A DNA stretch of 64,000 bases from an uncultured Microbacterium sp. (lineage in GTDB: Bacteria; Actinomycetota; Actinomycetes; Actinomycetales; Microbacteriaceae): positions 248,001 to 312,000 of the forward strand of contig NZ_CALBRW010000018.1 of NCBI RefSeq assembly GCF_937927635.1, given 5' to 3'. Every line of letters starts with the position of its first letter. The stretch's first letter is position 1. The position numbers and the translations under genes were made by a program. The notes under the pieces are model-generated. The model saw only the letters and a program-made list of their open reading frames with translations. It searched no databases and was not told the origin of the DNA. Shown here piece by piece: positions 8,446 through 15,949 of this stretch.

Positions 8446-9588
8446 CTACAGCTCCACGCCCACCAGCACGGGCTCGGGCTGCAGCACGAGCCCGAATTCG
8501 GCGTGCACCCGGCTCTGAATGAACCGGGCCAGCTCGCTGAGCTCGGCGGCATTCGCGCCGCCGCGGTTGGTGAGCGCGAGCGCGTGCTTGGTGGAGATCG
8601 ACGCACGCGAGCGCGGCAGCTTGAAGCCCTTGCCGATGCCGGAGTGCTCGATGAGCCACGCCGAGCTGACCTTGACCATCCCCTCCGGGCGCTCGGTGCG
8701 CGGCGCCAGGCCGTAGTAGTCCTCCAGGGGGATGACGGTGAGGGTGTCCAGGTCGGGCTCGACGGGCCACCGCGGGCACTCGGCCGGCAGCGTGCGGGCC
8801 ACGTGCTCGGGCACGATGGCGTTCTGGAAGAACGATCCGGCGCTGTGCGTATCGGGGTCGCCGTCGTTCAGCAGCATCCCCTTCGCCGCGCGAGTGGCGA
8901 GGATGCGGGTGCGCAGCCATTCCAGCGGCACCGGCTCGAAGTCCGTAAGTCCCAGCGCGCGTCGCAGCTGCTCACCCCGCACCACCCGTCCTGCAGGTCC
9001 GGTGATCGCCAGATCCAGCGTCACCGAGGTGATCACGGCCCGGCGCTCCTGCTCGCTGCCGTAATGGTGCTTGAGCACGGAGGTGCGGAAGCCCAGCCCC
9101 AGCTCGGCGGCGGGAACGACGACCGGGACGTCCGCGCCCTCGTCGATGAGTTCCACCTCGACCAGGGTCTCCTGGATCTCCTGCCCGTACGCACCCACGT
9201 TCTGCACGGGCGCGGCGCCGACCGTGCCGGGGATGCCGCTCATGGCCTCGATGCCGGCGTAACCGCGCTCGACCGCGTACGCCACGACGTCGTCCCAGCT
9301 GTGACCGGCCTGCACGCGCAGGCGGATCCTGCCCTCGTGCGGGGAGGGCAGCTCTTCGATGCCGGTGGTGAGGATGCGGATCACGGTGCCCTCGAACGGC
9401 TCGTCGCCGACGAACAGGTTCGACCCGCCGCCCAGCACGAACCAGTCCTCACCCGTCGCCCACGCCTCGTGCAGCGCCTCGATCAGCTGCGCGGTGGTGG
9501 GGGCATCCAGCATCCGCTCGGGTGCGGCCCCGGTGCGCAGCGTGGTCAGCTGCCGCAGCGGGATCGGCGTGATCTCAGTGTCCGTCAT
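8446..9588 (-). CDS. murB: UDP-N-acetylmuramate dehydrogenase
   Basis: 380 residues. Reduces UDP-GlcNAc-enolpyruvate to UDP-MurNAc with NADPH and FAD, a cytoplasmic step of peptidoglycan synthesis. The FAD-binding VLGGGSNLFVGDEPF and GIPGTVGAAPVQNVGAYGQE motifs are clear, and SAGSFFQNAIV holds the catalytic serine region. The ATG at 9588 lies one base from the stop of the upstream MaoC-like gene, so the three genes 10443-8446 form one operon. Linkage of murB to a dehydratase pair is common in actinobacteria. Confidence 0.95.
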   Translation of the reverse strand: MTDTEITPIPLRQLTTLRTGAAPERMLDAPTTAQLIEALHEAWATGEDWFVLGGGSNLFVGDEPFEGTVIRILTTGIEELPSPHEGRIRLRVQAGHSWDDVVAYAVERGYAGIEAMSGIPGTVGAAPVQNVGAYGQEIQETLVEVELIDEGADVPVVVPAAELGLGFRTSVLKHHYGSEQERRAVITSVTLDLAITGPAGRVVRGEQLRRALGLTDFEPVPLEWLRTRILATRAAKGMLLNDGDPDTHSAGSFFQNAIVPEHVARTLPAECPRWPVEPDLDTLTVIPLEDYYGLAPRTERPEGMVKVSSAWLIEHSGIGKGFKLPRSRASISTKHALALTNRGGANAAELSELARFIQSRVHAEFGLVLQPEPVLVGVEL

Positions 9589-9589
9589 C

Positions 9590-9991
9590 TCAGAGCGCGA
9601 CCCGCAGCTGCGCCTTGACGAGCACGGTGGTCTCGGCGGCCTTCACGGTGAGGTCGATGCGCGCGGAGGTCTCGTCGGCCGCGCCGACCTTGGCCAGCAC
9701 GTGCACATCGGCGCCGTCCTGCGGGTCGACGAGCACTGGCTTGGTGAACCGCACGCCGTAGTCGATCAGACGCACGTCGGCGGGGAGCGCCGCCAGAACG
9801 ACGGAGGATGCCAGGCCCATGGTCAGCATCCCGTGCGCGAGCACGCCGGGCAGGCCCACCGAGACGGCGACGTCGTCGCGGTAGTGGATGGGGTTGAAGT
9901 CGCCGGATGCTCCGGCGTAGCGCACCAGCGATTCGCGGGTCAGGTGCACGGTGCGCTCGGCGATGACGTCGCCCACGGTGAAATCGCTCAT
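9590..9991 (-). CDS. MaoC-like hot-dog dehydratase, HadB type
   Basis: 133 residues with one hot-dog fold. The hydratase signature YAGASGDFNPIHY supplies the catalytic Asp and His, followed by PGVLAHGMLTMG. Such proteins hydrate or dehydrate 2-enoyl/3-hydroxyacyl thioesters. Its start overlaps the stop of the next gene upstream (TGATG), which encodes the non-catalytic-looking partner; together they resemble mycobacterial HadB with HadA. A mycolate role is unlikely in this family, so the substrate is open. Confidence 0.85.
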   Translation of the reverse strand: MSDFTVGDVIAERTVHLTRESLVRYAGASGDFNPIHYRDDVAVSVGLPGVLAHGMLTMGLASSVVLAALPADVRLIDYGVRFTKPVLVDPQDGADVHVLAKVGAADETSARIDLTVKAAETTVLVKAQLRVAL

Positions 9992-10443
9992 CAGGAGTCC
10001 TCCCCCGCGCCCACCAGCAGCACGCTGGTGGCGGTCACGACGTGCTCGCCGGTGGCGTCGGTGATGGTCGCGTCGCTGGTGATCATGGAGTTGCCGCCCA
10101 GCGCCCGGATGCCGGTGACGACCAGCTGCGCGGTGAGCTCGTCGCCGGCGACGATGGGGCGGGAGTACGTGAAACGCTGCTCCGCGTGGATGGTGCGCGC
10201 CAGCACGATGCCGGAGTCGGGCTCGGCCAGCAGCTGCTGCAGCGTGAGGTCCTGGATGACCATCGCGAAGGTGGGCGGCGCCACCACGTCGGCGTAGCCG
10301 GCCGCGCGAGCGGCCTCGACGTCGGTGTGCTGCGGGGCGTCGGCGAAGACCGCGCGCGCGAACTCGCGCACCTTCTCGCGGCCGACGAGGTAGGGGGCCG
10401 TCGGCGGGAACTCCCGGCCGACCAGATCGTTGTTCACGGGCAC
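9991..10443 (-). CDS. FAS1-like dehydratase domain protein, HadA type
   Basis: 150 residues, N-terminal MaoC-type hot-dog domain of the UPF0336 group. It keeps the AGYADVVAPPTFAMVI and ERFTYSRPIVAGDELT-type segments (here EQRFTYSRPIVAGDEL) but lacks the D-x4-H catalytic pair of its partner. This suggests a structural subunit of a heterodimeric dehydratase. First gene of the operon with the HadB-type gene and murB. The start is a GTG with -10 TAGGAT six bases upstream, so the operon mRNA is probably leaderless. Confidence 0.82.
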   Translation of the reverse strand: MPVNNDLVGREFPPTAPYLVGREKVREFARAVFADAPQHTDVEAARAAGYADVVAPPTFAMVIQDLTLQQLLAEPDSGIVLARTIHAEQRFTYSRPIVAGDELTAQLVVTGIRALGGNSMITSDATITDATGEHVVTATSVLLVGAGEDS

Positions 10444-10499
10444 CTCTCGATCCTATCCGGGGCGCCCGATGCGCGTCCCGCCGTGCCGACCGGGGATTC

Positions 10500-11288
10500 T
10501 CAGCGGGTGCGGAGGGCCTTGATGCCCATCTGGACGGCGATGGCGACGATGTACACCGCGAACAGCACGTTTGCGCTGACGGGGTCGAGGAGGGTGGCCA
10601 GCCACGCCCCGAGCGCGGTCATGGTGCAGGCCGAGAGTCCGATGATCCCGGCGCCCACCAGGTCGACGTTGCGATGGCGCAGGTTGCCGATGGTGCCCGA
10701 CACCGCGGTGGGGATCATCATCATCAGCGAGGTACCCTTGGCCACCAGGTCGCTGGTGCCGAAGACCACCATGAGCGCGGGGACGATGATCACGCCGCCG
10801 CCGACGCCGATGAGCCCGGCGACGACCCCGGTGAGCATGCCCACCAGCACCAGCCCGACGCCGTTGAGCCAGGTGAGGTGGAACACCGACTCGCGGGACG
10901 GGATGACCACGAACAGGCTCACGAGCACGACCAGCAGGAAGACCACGAAACCCCAGCGCAGCGCGCGCTGCGAGATGCGCGGCATGAGCCGCGATCCGAT
11001 CTGCGCACCGACGACGGCCCCCGCTGCGAGGAGAAGAGCCGCGACCCACGCCACCGATCCCGAGGCTGCGTACGAGATGACCCCCACCGTCGCCGTGGGG
11101 ACGATGGCCGTCAACGACGTGCCCGCCGCCCGGCGCTGGTCGAAGCCCATCATCAGCACCAGCATCGGCACGATGACCGTGCCGCCGCCCACCCCGAACA
11201 GTCCCGACAGGAGGCCGGCTGTGAGGCCGATGATCACGAAGCCGAGGTAGGCCCGAGGCCCTCGGGTCAGGGCCTGTTCCTCGTGCAC
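10500..11288 (-). CDS. TauE/SafE family membrane transporter
   Basis: 262 residues with about eight membrane segments in two homologous halves. Each half starts with the family motif: GLLSGLFGVGGGTVIVPML near residue 25 and GVVAGLIGVGGGVIIVPAL near residue 155. Members export sulfite, sulfoacetate or other organosulfur or carboxylate anions; the substrate here is unknown. The GTG start at 11288 has -10 TAGTCT six bases upstream, hence probably leaderless and independent of tctA, whose stop lies 42 bp away. Confidence 0.85.
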   Translation of the reverse strand: MHEEQALTRGPRAYLGFVIIGLTAGLLSGLFGVGGGTVIVPMLVLMMGFDQRRAAGTSLTAIVPTATVGVISYAASGSVAWVAALLLAAGAVVGAQIGSRLMPRISQRALRWGFVVFLLVVLVSLFVVIPSRESVFHLTWLNGVGLVLVGMLTGVVAGLIGVGGGVIIVPALMVVFGTSDLVAKGTSLMMMIPTAVSGTIGNLRHRNVDLVGAGIIGLSACTMTALGAWLATLLDPVSANVLFAVYIVAIAVQMGIKALRTR

Positions 11289-11330
11289 GAGAACAGACTA
11301 TCCCGAGGGCCCCGCACCCATGGCGGCGCT

Positions 11331-12884
11331 CTAGCGCTCGACCTCCTGATCCGCGAGGATCGGCACCGCGATCGTCTCGGTCAGATGCTGCTCGTAGCGG
11401 TGCTGCCGCCGGCGCAGCCACAGCGCGCCGAGGATCAGCACCACGAGCACTCCGTACGCCGCCGCCGCGAAGGGCTGCATGACGAGCGTGGACAGGTCGC
11501 CCTGGCTCAGCTGGAGCGCCTTGCGCATCTCCGCCTCTCCCATCGGCCCGAGGATCATGCCGACCACCAGCGGTGCAACCGGCACGCCGAACCTGCGCAT
11601 GAAGTAGCCCAGCACGCCGATCACCAGCAGGATGATGACGTCGGCGATGTTGAACCTGATCGCATACGCGCCGAACGCCGCGAACATGAGGATGCCGGCG
11701 TACAGATACGGTCGCGGGATCTGCAGCAGCTTCACCCACATGCCCACCAGAGGCAGGTTCAGCACGATGAGGATGAGGTTGCCGAGGTACAGGCTCGCCA
11801 CCAGCGCCCACACCAGCGCGGGTTGATTGCTGAACAGCTGGGGGCCGGGCTGGATGCCGTAGGACTGGAACGCGAACAGGATGATCGCAGCCGTGGCCGT
11901 GGTGGGAAGCCCCAGCGTCAGCAGCGGCACCAGCACTCCGGCGGCGGCGGCGTTGTTGGCGGCCTCAGGCCCCGCCACGCCCTCGATGGCCCCGCGACCG
12001 AACTCGTCCTTGCGCTTGGAGAGCTTGCGCTCGGTCGCGTAGGAGAGGAATGTCGCGACATCCGCACCACCGGCGGGGATGGTGCCGATCGGGAAGCCGA
12101 TCGCCGTGCCGCGCAGCCAGGGACGCCAGGAGCGGCGCCAGTCCTCCTTCGTCATCCAGGTGCGCCAGCCCTTGGTGACCGGGATCACGTCGACACCGCC
12201 GTGCCGCAGCCGGGAGGCGACGTACAGCGTCTCCCCCACGGCGAACAGCCCGACGGCGACCAGCACCACGCTGATGCCCTCGCCCAGCTCCGGGATCCCC
12301 AGCGTGTACCGCTGCTGCCCGGACAGCATGTCCGTGCCGATGAGTCCGATGAACAGGCCGATGGCCAGCGACAGGACACCGCGGGAGACGGACTTGCCCA
12401 TCAGCGCGCCGACGGTGATGAAGGCGACCACGATCAGCGCCAGCTTGTCCGCGGGCCCCAGTGAGACGGCGAAGTCGGCCAGGATCGGCGCCAGCAGCGT
12501 CAGTCCGACGGTGGCGATGGTGCCGGCCACGAACGACCCGATGGCCGCCGTCGCCAGCGCAGCAGCACCGCGGCCGACCTTCGCCATCTTGTTGCCTTCT
12601 ATGGCCGTGACGATGGACGCCGATTCACCTGGCGTGTTCAGCAGGATGCTGGTGGTCGAGCCGCCGTACATGCCGCCGTAGTAGATGCCGGCGAAGGTGA
12701 TGATGGCGGCCGTCGCGTCCAGCGTGTAGGTCAGCGGCAGCAGCAGCGCCACGGTCATGGCGGGGCCGATGCCGGGCAGCACGCCCACGGCGGTGCCGAT
12801 GAAGACGCCGACGAACGCCCAGATCAGGTATTCGGGCTGCAGGGCCGTGGCGAAGCCCTCCAGGAGCAGACTCCAGCTGTCCAT
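11331..12884 (-). CDS. tctA: tripartite tricarboxylate transporter, large membrane subunit TctA
   Basis: 517 residues, 11-12 membrane segments. Family hallmarks are visible: GVLPGIGPAMTVALLLPLTY near residue 35, the GGMYGGSTTSILLNTPGE loop, and AGVLVPLLTLGLPTTATAAI in the second half. It is the permease core that takes up a carboxylate delivered by TctC, driven by an ion gradient. I placed the start at the ATG at 12884, which overlaps the tctB stop (TGATG); the frame is open upstream only through tctB sequence. Last gene of tctC-tctB-tctA. Confidence 0.93.
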   Translation of the reverse strand: MDSWSLLLEGFATALQPEYLIWAFVGVFIGTAVGVLPGIGPAMTVALLLPLTYTLDATAAIITFAGIYYGGMYGGSTTSILLNTPGESASIVTAIEGNKMAKVGRGAAALATAAIGSFVAGTIATVGLTLLAPILADFAVSLGPADKLALIVVAFITVGALMGKSVSRGVLSLAIGLFIGLIGTDMLSGQQRYTLGIPELGEGISVVLVAVGLFAVGETLYVASRLRHGGVDVIPVTKGWRTWMTKEDWRRSWRPWLRGTAIGFPIGTIPAGGADVATFLSYATERKLSKRKDEFGRGAIEGVAGPEAANNAAAAGVLVPLLTLGLPTTATAAIILFAFQSYGIQPGPQLFSNQPALVWALVASLYLGNLILIVLNLPLVGMWVKLLQIPRPYLYAGILMFAAFGAYAIRFNIADVIILLVIGVLGYFMRRFGVPVAPLVVGMILGPMGEAEMRKALQLSQGDLSTLVMQPFAAAAYGVLVVLILGALWLRRRQHRYEQHLTETIAVPILADQEVER

Positions 12885-13429
12885 CAGAACATCCCTCCCA
12901 GCCAGCCGAACGCCGGCCCCCAGGGCAGTGAGAGTCCCAGCATCCCGCCGAACACGATCTGCACGGCCAGCGCGACGACCAGTCCGATCAGGAATCCGAG
13001 CCACCAGCGCCTGGCGCCGAGGCTCCACGCCACCAGGCCGAACAGCACGGCGGCGGCGGGTGCCCATCCGATGGCGTCGATCAGCAGCATGTGCACGATC
13101 AGCGCGCCCACGATCTTGGCGAGCGTGAGCCAATCCGTCTTCGCGTCGGGGTCGATGTCCTCGCCGTCGTCGGGTTCCGCGCGATGACCGCGCAGCACGG
13201 TCACGACCACGGAGGCGGCGACGGCGATGAGCAGCACGGAGACCGCGATCGGGAACACGGTCGGGCCGACCTGGATGCCGACCGGCACATGGATGCCGAA
13301 GGCGCCGATCAGCGCGAGGACGCCGACGACGAGCATGAGCAGGGCGAAGACGAGTTCCCCGACGGGAACCCGTGGGGCGGGCCGAGTCTCCTCGGCCCGC
13401 CCTTTCGCCCCGATGAGCGGGGCGGTCAT
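12884..13429 (-). CDS. tctB: tripartite tricarboxylate transporter, small membrane subunit TctB
   Basis: 181 residues with four predicted membrane segments (about residues 25-45, 52-72, 105-140 split in two, 148-170) and an acidic cytoplasmic loop EPDDGEDIDPD in the middle. TctB pairs with TctA in the membrane. Its start lies one base after the tctC stop, and its stop overlaps the tctA start, so translation of the three is coupled. Confidence 0.9.
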   Translation of the reverse strand: MTAPLIGAKGRAEETRPAPRVPVGELVFALLMLVVGVLALIGAFGIHVPVGIQVGPTVFPIAVSVLLIAVAASVVVTVLRGHRAEPDDGEDIDPDAKTDWLTLAKIVGALIVHMLLIDAIGWAPAAAVLFGLVAWSLGARRWWLGFLIGLVVALAVQIVFGGMLGLSLPWGPAFGWLGGMF

Positions 13430-13430
13430 G

Positions 13431-14447
13431 TCAGATCAGTCCGATGTTCTTCAGCGTGGCGGTGACGTCGGAGATGTTCTGCGTCACGAACGCGTCCAGC
13501 TCGGATCCCGTGAGGAAGGCATCTGCCCAGCCCTTGGTCTCCAGCTCCTTCTTCCACTGATCCGAGTCGTGCATCTCCGTGACGATGCGCTCCAGCTCCG
13601 CACGATCCGCGTCGGAGATGCCCCCCGGCGCGATGACGCCGCGCCAGTTGGTCAGCACGACGTCGTAGCCCGCGTCGGTGATGGTGGGCACGTCCGGCAG
13701 CTGCGCGACCGGCTTCTCGCTGGAGACGGCGAGCGCGCGCATCTTGCCCGCCTCGATGTGCTGCTGGAACTCGCCGACGCCGGAGATGCCGGCGGCGACC
13801 TTCCCGCCCAGGATCAGCGAGACCGCCTCCCCACCGCCGGAGTTGGGCGTGTAGTTCAGCTTGGCGGGGATGTCCGCGGCGGCGACGCCCGCGGCATCCA
13901 GCAGGAGGCCCGCGAGGATGTGGTCCGCGCCGCCGGCGGACCCGCCGGTGACGGTGACCGCCTGCCCCTTGGCCACGATGTCCTCGACGAGATCCTTCAG
14001 GTCCTTGTACTTCGAGTCGGCGGGGACGACCACCACGAGCGGCTCATCCGTCAGTCGCGCGATGGGGGTGGTGTCCTCCAGGCGCACCTTCGAGCCGTTG
14101 GTCTCGATGGCGCCGACCATGACCAGGCCGTTGACCATGAGCGTGGCGGGGTCCTTGACGTTGGCCAGCTGCGCGAGGCCGATCGTGCCGCCGGCGCCGC
14201 CGACGTTGGTCACCGGCGCCGAGCCGACGACGTCCTGCTCCGTGAGGACCTTCGCCATCGTGCGACCGGTCTGGTCCCAGCCGCCGCCGGGGTCGGCGGG
14301 GACGATGATCGAGACGTCCTTGAACGACGAGGCGGAGTCTCCCGCCGCGGCGTCCGATTTGTCACCGGTGGACTGCGCCGAGCATCCGGCGAGGGTGAGC
14401 GCGCCGACGGCCGCGATCGCGATGAGGGCACTGCGTGATTTCTTCAT
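13431..14447 (-). CDS. tctC: tripartite tricarboxylate transporter, substrate-binding lipoprotein TctC
   Basis: 338 residues. A lipoprotein signal peptide with lipobox LAGC (Cys22) anchors it outside the membrane. The ligand-binding PADPGGGWDQTGR loop and TNVGGAGGTIGLAQL helix are those of the Bug/TctC family, which bind carboxylates such as citrate, glutamate or aromatic acids by two water-mediated carboxyl contacts. CCTCCTTG on the plus strand places AAGGAGG before the ATG. First gene of the tct operon, transcribed away from the sensor-regulator at 14605. The ligand cannot be read from sequence. Confidence 0.92.
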   Translation of the reverse strand: MKKSRSALIAIAAVGALTLAGCSAQSTGDKSDAAAGDSASSFKDVSIIVPADPGGGWDQTGRTMAKVLTEQDVVGSAPVTNVGGAGGTIGLAQLANVKDPATLMVNGLVMVGAIETNGSKVRLEDTTPIARLTDEPLVVVVPADSKYKDLKDLVEDIVAKGQAVTVTGGSAGGADHILAGLLLDAAGVAAADIPAKLNYTPNSGGGEAVSLILGGKVAAGISGVGEFQQHIEAGKMRALAVSSEKPVAQLPDVPTITDAGYDVVLTNWRGVIAPGGISDADRAELERIVTEMHDSDQWKKELETKGWADAFLTGSELDAFVTQNISDVTATLKNIGLI

Positions 14448-14514
14448 TCGCTCCTCCTTGAGCGGTGTAGGGATGACGCCACGCTATGCAGTCCGCCCTG
14501 CCTGGCCGCGCTTC

Positions 14515-14550
14515 GGAAACCATTGGTCGCGTTAGGAAAGTATTGGTCGC
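14515..14550 (+). promoter_or_regulatory. tandem 16-bp direct repeat, candidate operator
   Basis: GGAAACCATTGGTCGC (14515-14530) and GGAAAGTATTGGTCGC (14535-14550) match at 14 of 16 positions and are spaced exactly 20 bp, about two helical turns. They are central in the 157-bp gap between tctC and the divergent sensor-regulator gene, the place expected for the binding site of that regulator. Confidence 0.6.
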
Positions 14551-14604
14551 AGATGCCGTCCAGACCGGTTCCCGCCCCTCGCGCGCACAGGGGAGAATGG
14601 TCGG

Positions 14605-15897
14605 GTGACCTCGATGATGAAGCACGCGTCCCCGCGCACGCACGGCGGCGGGATGACGCTGCGGGTGCAGCTGATCCTGCTGCAGGCGCTCATCGTCGCG
14701 GTCGTCACGCTCATCGCCGGTGTCACAGCCGGTCTCATCCAGGCCCACACCGTGCGCGACGCATACGAGGACAGGATGCTGGCGGTCGCCCAGTCCATCG
14801 CGTCGATGCCGGCCATCCGCGCGGCCATGGACGATGCCGACCCGCCTGCGACCATCCAGCCGCTCGCCGAGGCCATCCGCCGCGCCTCCGATCTCACCTA
14901 CGTCGTGGTCGCCGACGCCGACGGCATCCGCTACTCGCACCCCAATCCATCGCGCATCGGCGAGCGCGTCTCCACCGACCCCTCCATCCCGCTCGCCGGC
15001 GAGATCTACATGGGCACCCAGACCGGCACCCTGGGGCCGTCGTGGCGGGTCAAGGTGCCCATCTTCTCGGACGAGTCGACAGTGATCGGGACGGTGTCCA
15101 TCGGCATCCTCGAATCAGAAGGCGTCGGCGAGTTCACCGGATACCTGTTCTGGATCATCGGAGCGATGCTCGGCGCCGTGGTGCTCGGAGTCTTCGGCTC
15201 AGCGTGGGTGACCTCGGTCATCCGGCGTCGCATCCACCGACTCGAACCGCATGAGATCACGGCGCTGGTGCGCAACCAGGAGACCACGCTGCACCGGCTC
15301 AGCGAGGGCGTGATCACGGTCGACGCCGATGGCATCATCACTCTCGCCAACGACGCCGCGGCGCGGCTGCTGGGAGTGGATGCCGCGGAGCTGACCGGCA
15401 CCCACGCCTCGAGCGTCCTCGATGAGGAGCTGCTGTCGGTGCTCCGTGACGGTGAGGATGCGGGCCGGCCCGTGATCATCGGCAGCAGCGTGCTCGTCGC
15501 CCGCGGCACCGGCGCCCGCGTGGAGGGAGCCGCCGCGGAGTCGACGCTGCTCCTGCGCGATCACACCGAGCTGCACGACGTGGTCCGTCGTGTGGAGGCC
15601 GCGGACGCCATCCTCGCGTTCCGCCGCAGGGCCGGCCTGCCGAAGGGACTGAGCGCCGAGACGCTCGAGCGCGTCTCCACCGCGCTCATCCGACTTCCGG
15701 ACGCCTCCGCAGCGGAGCTCGGCGAAGCGCTGTCGATCTCACGGGTCAGCGCCCGCCGCTATCTCGAGCACCTCGCGAGCACGGGCCGCGCACTCCGGTG
15801 GCTGGATTACGCCACCAAGGGCCGGCCCAGCACGCGCTACCGCGCGAATGAGCCGCTCAGCACCACTGCGACTGTGTCCCAGACTGTGCGAGACTGA
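14605..15897 (+). CDS. CitA-like membrane sensor fused to CitB-like DNA-binding domain, no kinase or receiver
   Basis: 430 residues. TM1 spans about 20-47. An extracytoplasmic PASC-like sensor follows at 48-176, with GIRYSHPNP and GTLGPSWRVKVPI as in CitA/DcuS. TM2 spans 179-203. A cytoplasmic PAS domain covers about 226-325 (SEGVITVDADGIITLANDAA to LLLRDHTELHD). CitA would next have a His box and ATPase, but here the chain passes straight into the CitB/DcuR C-terminal module at 345-413 (LPKGLSAETLERV, SISRVSARRYLEHL, KGRPSTRYR). No H-box, N- or G-box, or receiver Asp domain exists. It is thus a one-component, membrane-bound regulator. Role inferred from context: ligand-dependent control of the divergent tct operon and perhaps of the CoA ligase 52 bp downstream. 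The start is GTG 14605 with GGGGAG upstream; ATG 14614 or 14617 are alternatives. Confidence 0.85.
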   Translation: MTSMMKHASPRTHGGGMTLRVQLILLQALIVAVVTLIAGVTAGLIQAHTVRDAYEDRMLAVAQSIASMPAIRAAMDDADPPATIQPLAEAIRRASDLTYVVVADADGIRYSHPNPSRIGERVSTDPSIPLAGEIYMGTQTGTLGPSWRVKVPIFSDESTVIGTVSIGILESEGVGEFTGYLFWIIGAMLGAVVLGVFGSAWVTSVIRRRIHRLEPHEITALVRNQETTLHRLSEGVITVDADGIITLANDAAARLLGVDAAELTGTHASSVLDEELLSVLRDGEDAGRPVIIGSSVLVARGTGARVEGAAAESTLLLRDHTELHDVVRRVEAADAILAFRRRAGLPKGLSAETLERVSTALIRLPDASAAELGEALSISRVSARRYLEHLASTGRALRWLDYATKGRPSTRYRANEPLSTTATVSQTVRD

Positions 15898-15949
15898 CTC
15901 CCAGAACCGCCCGTATGCCTGACACGGGCGATCGATCGAAGGAGATCAC

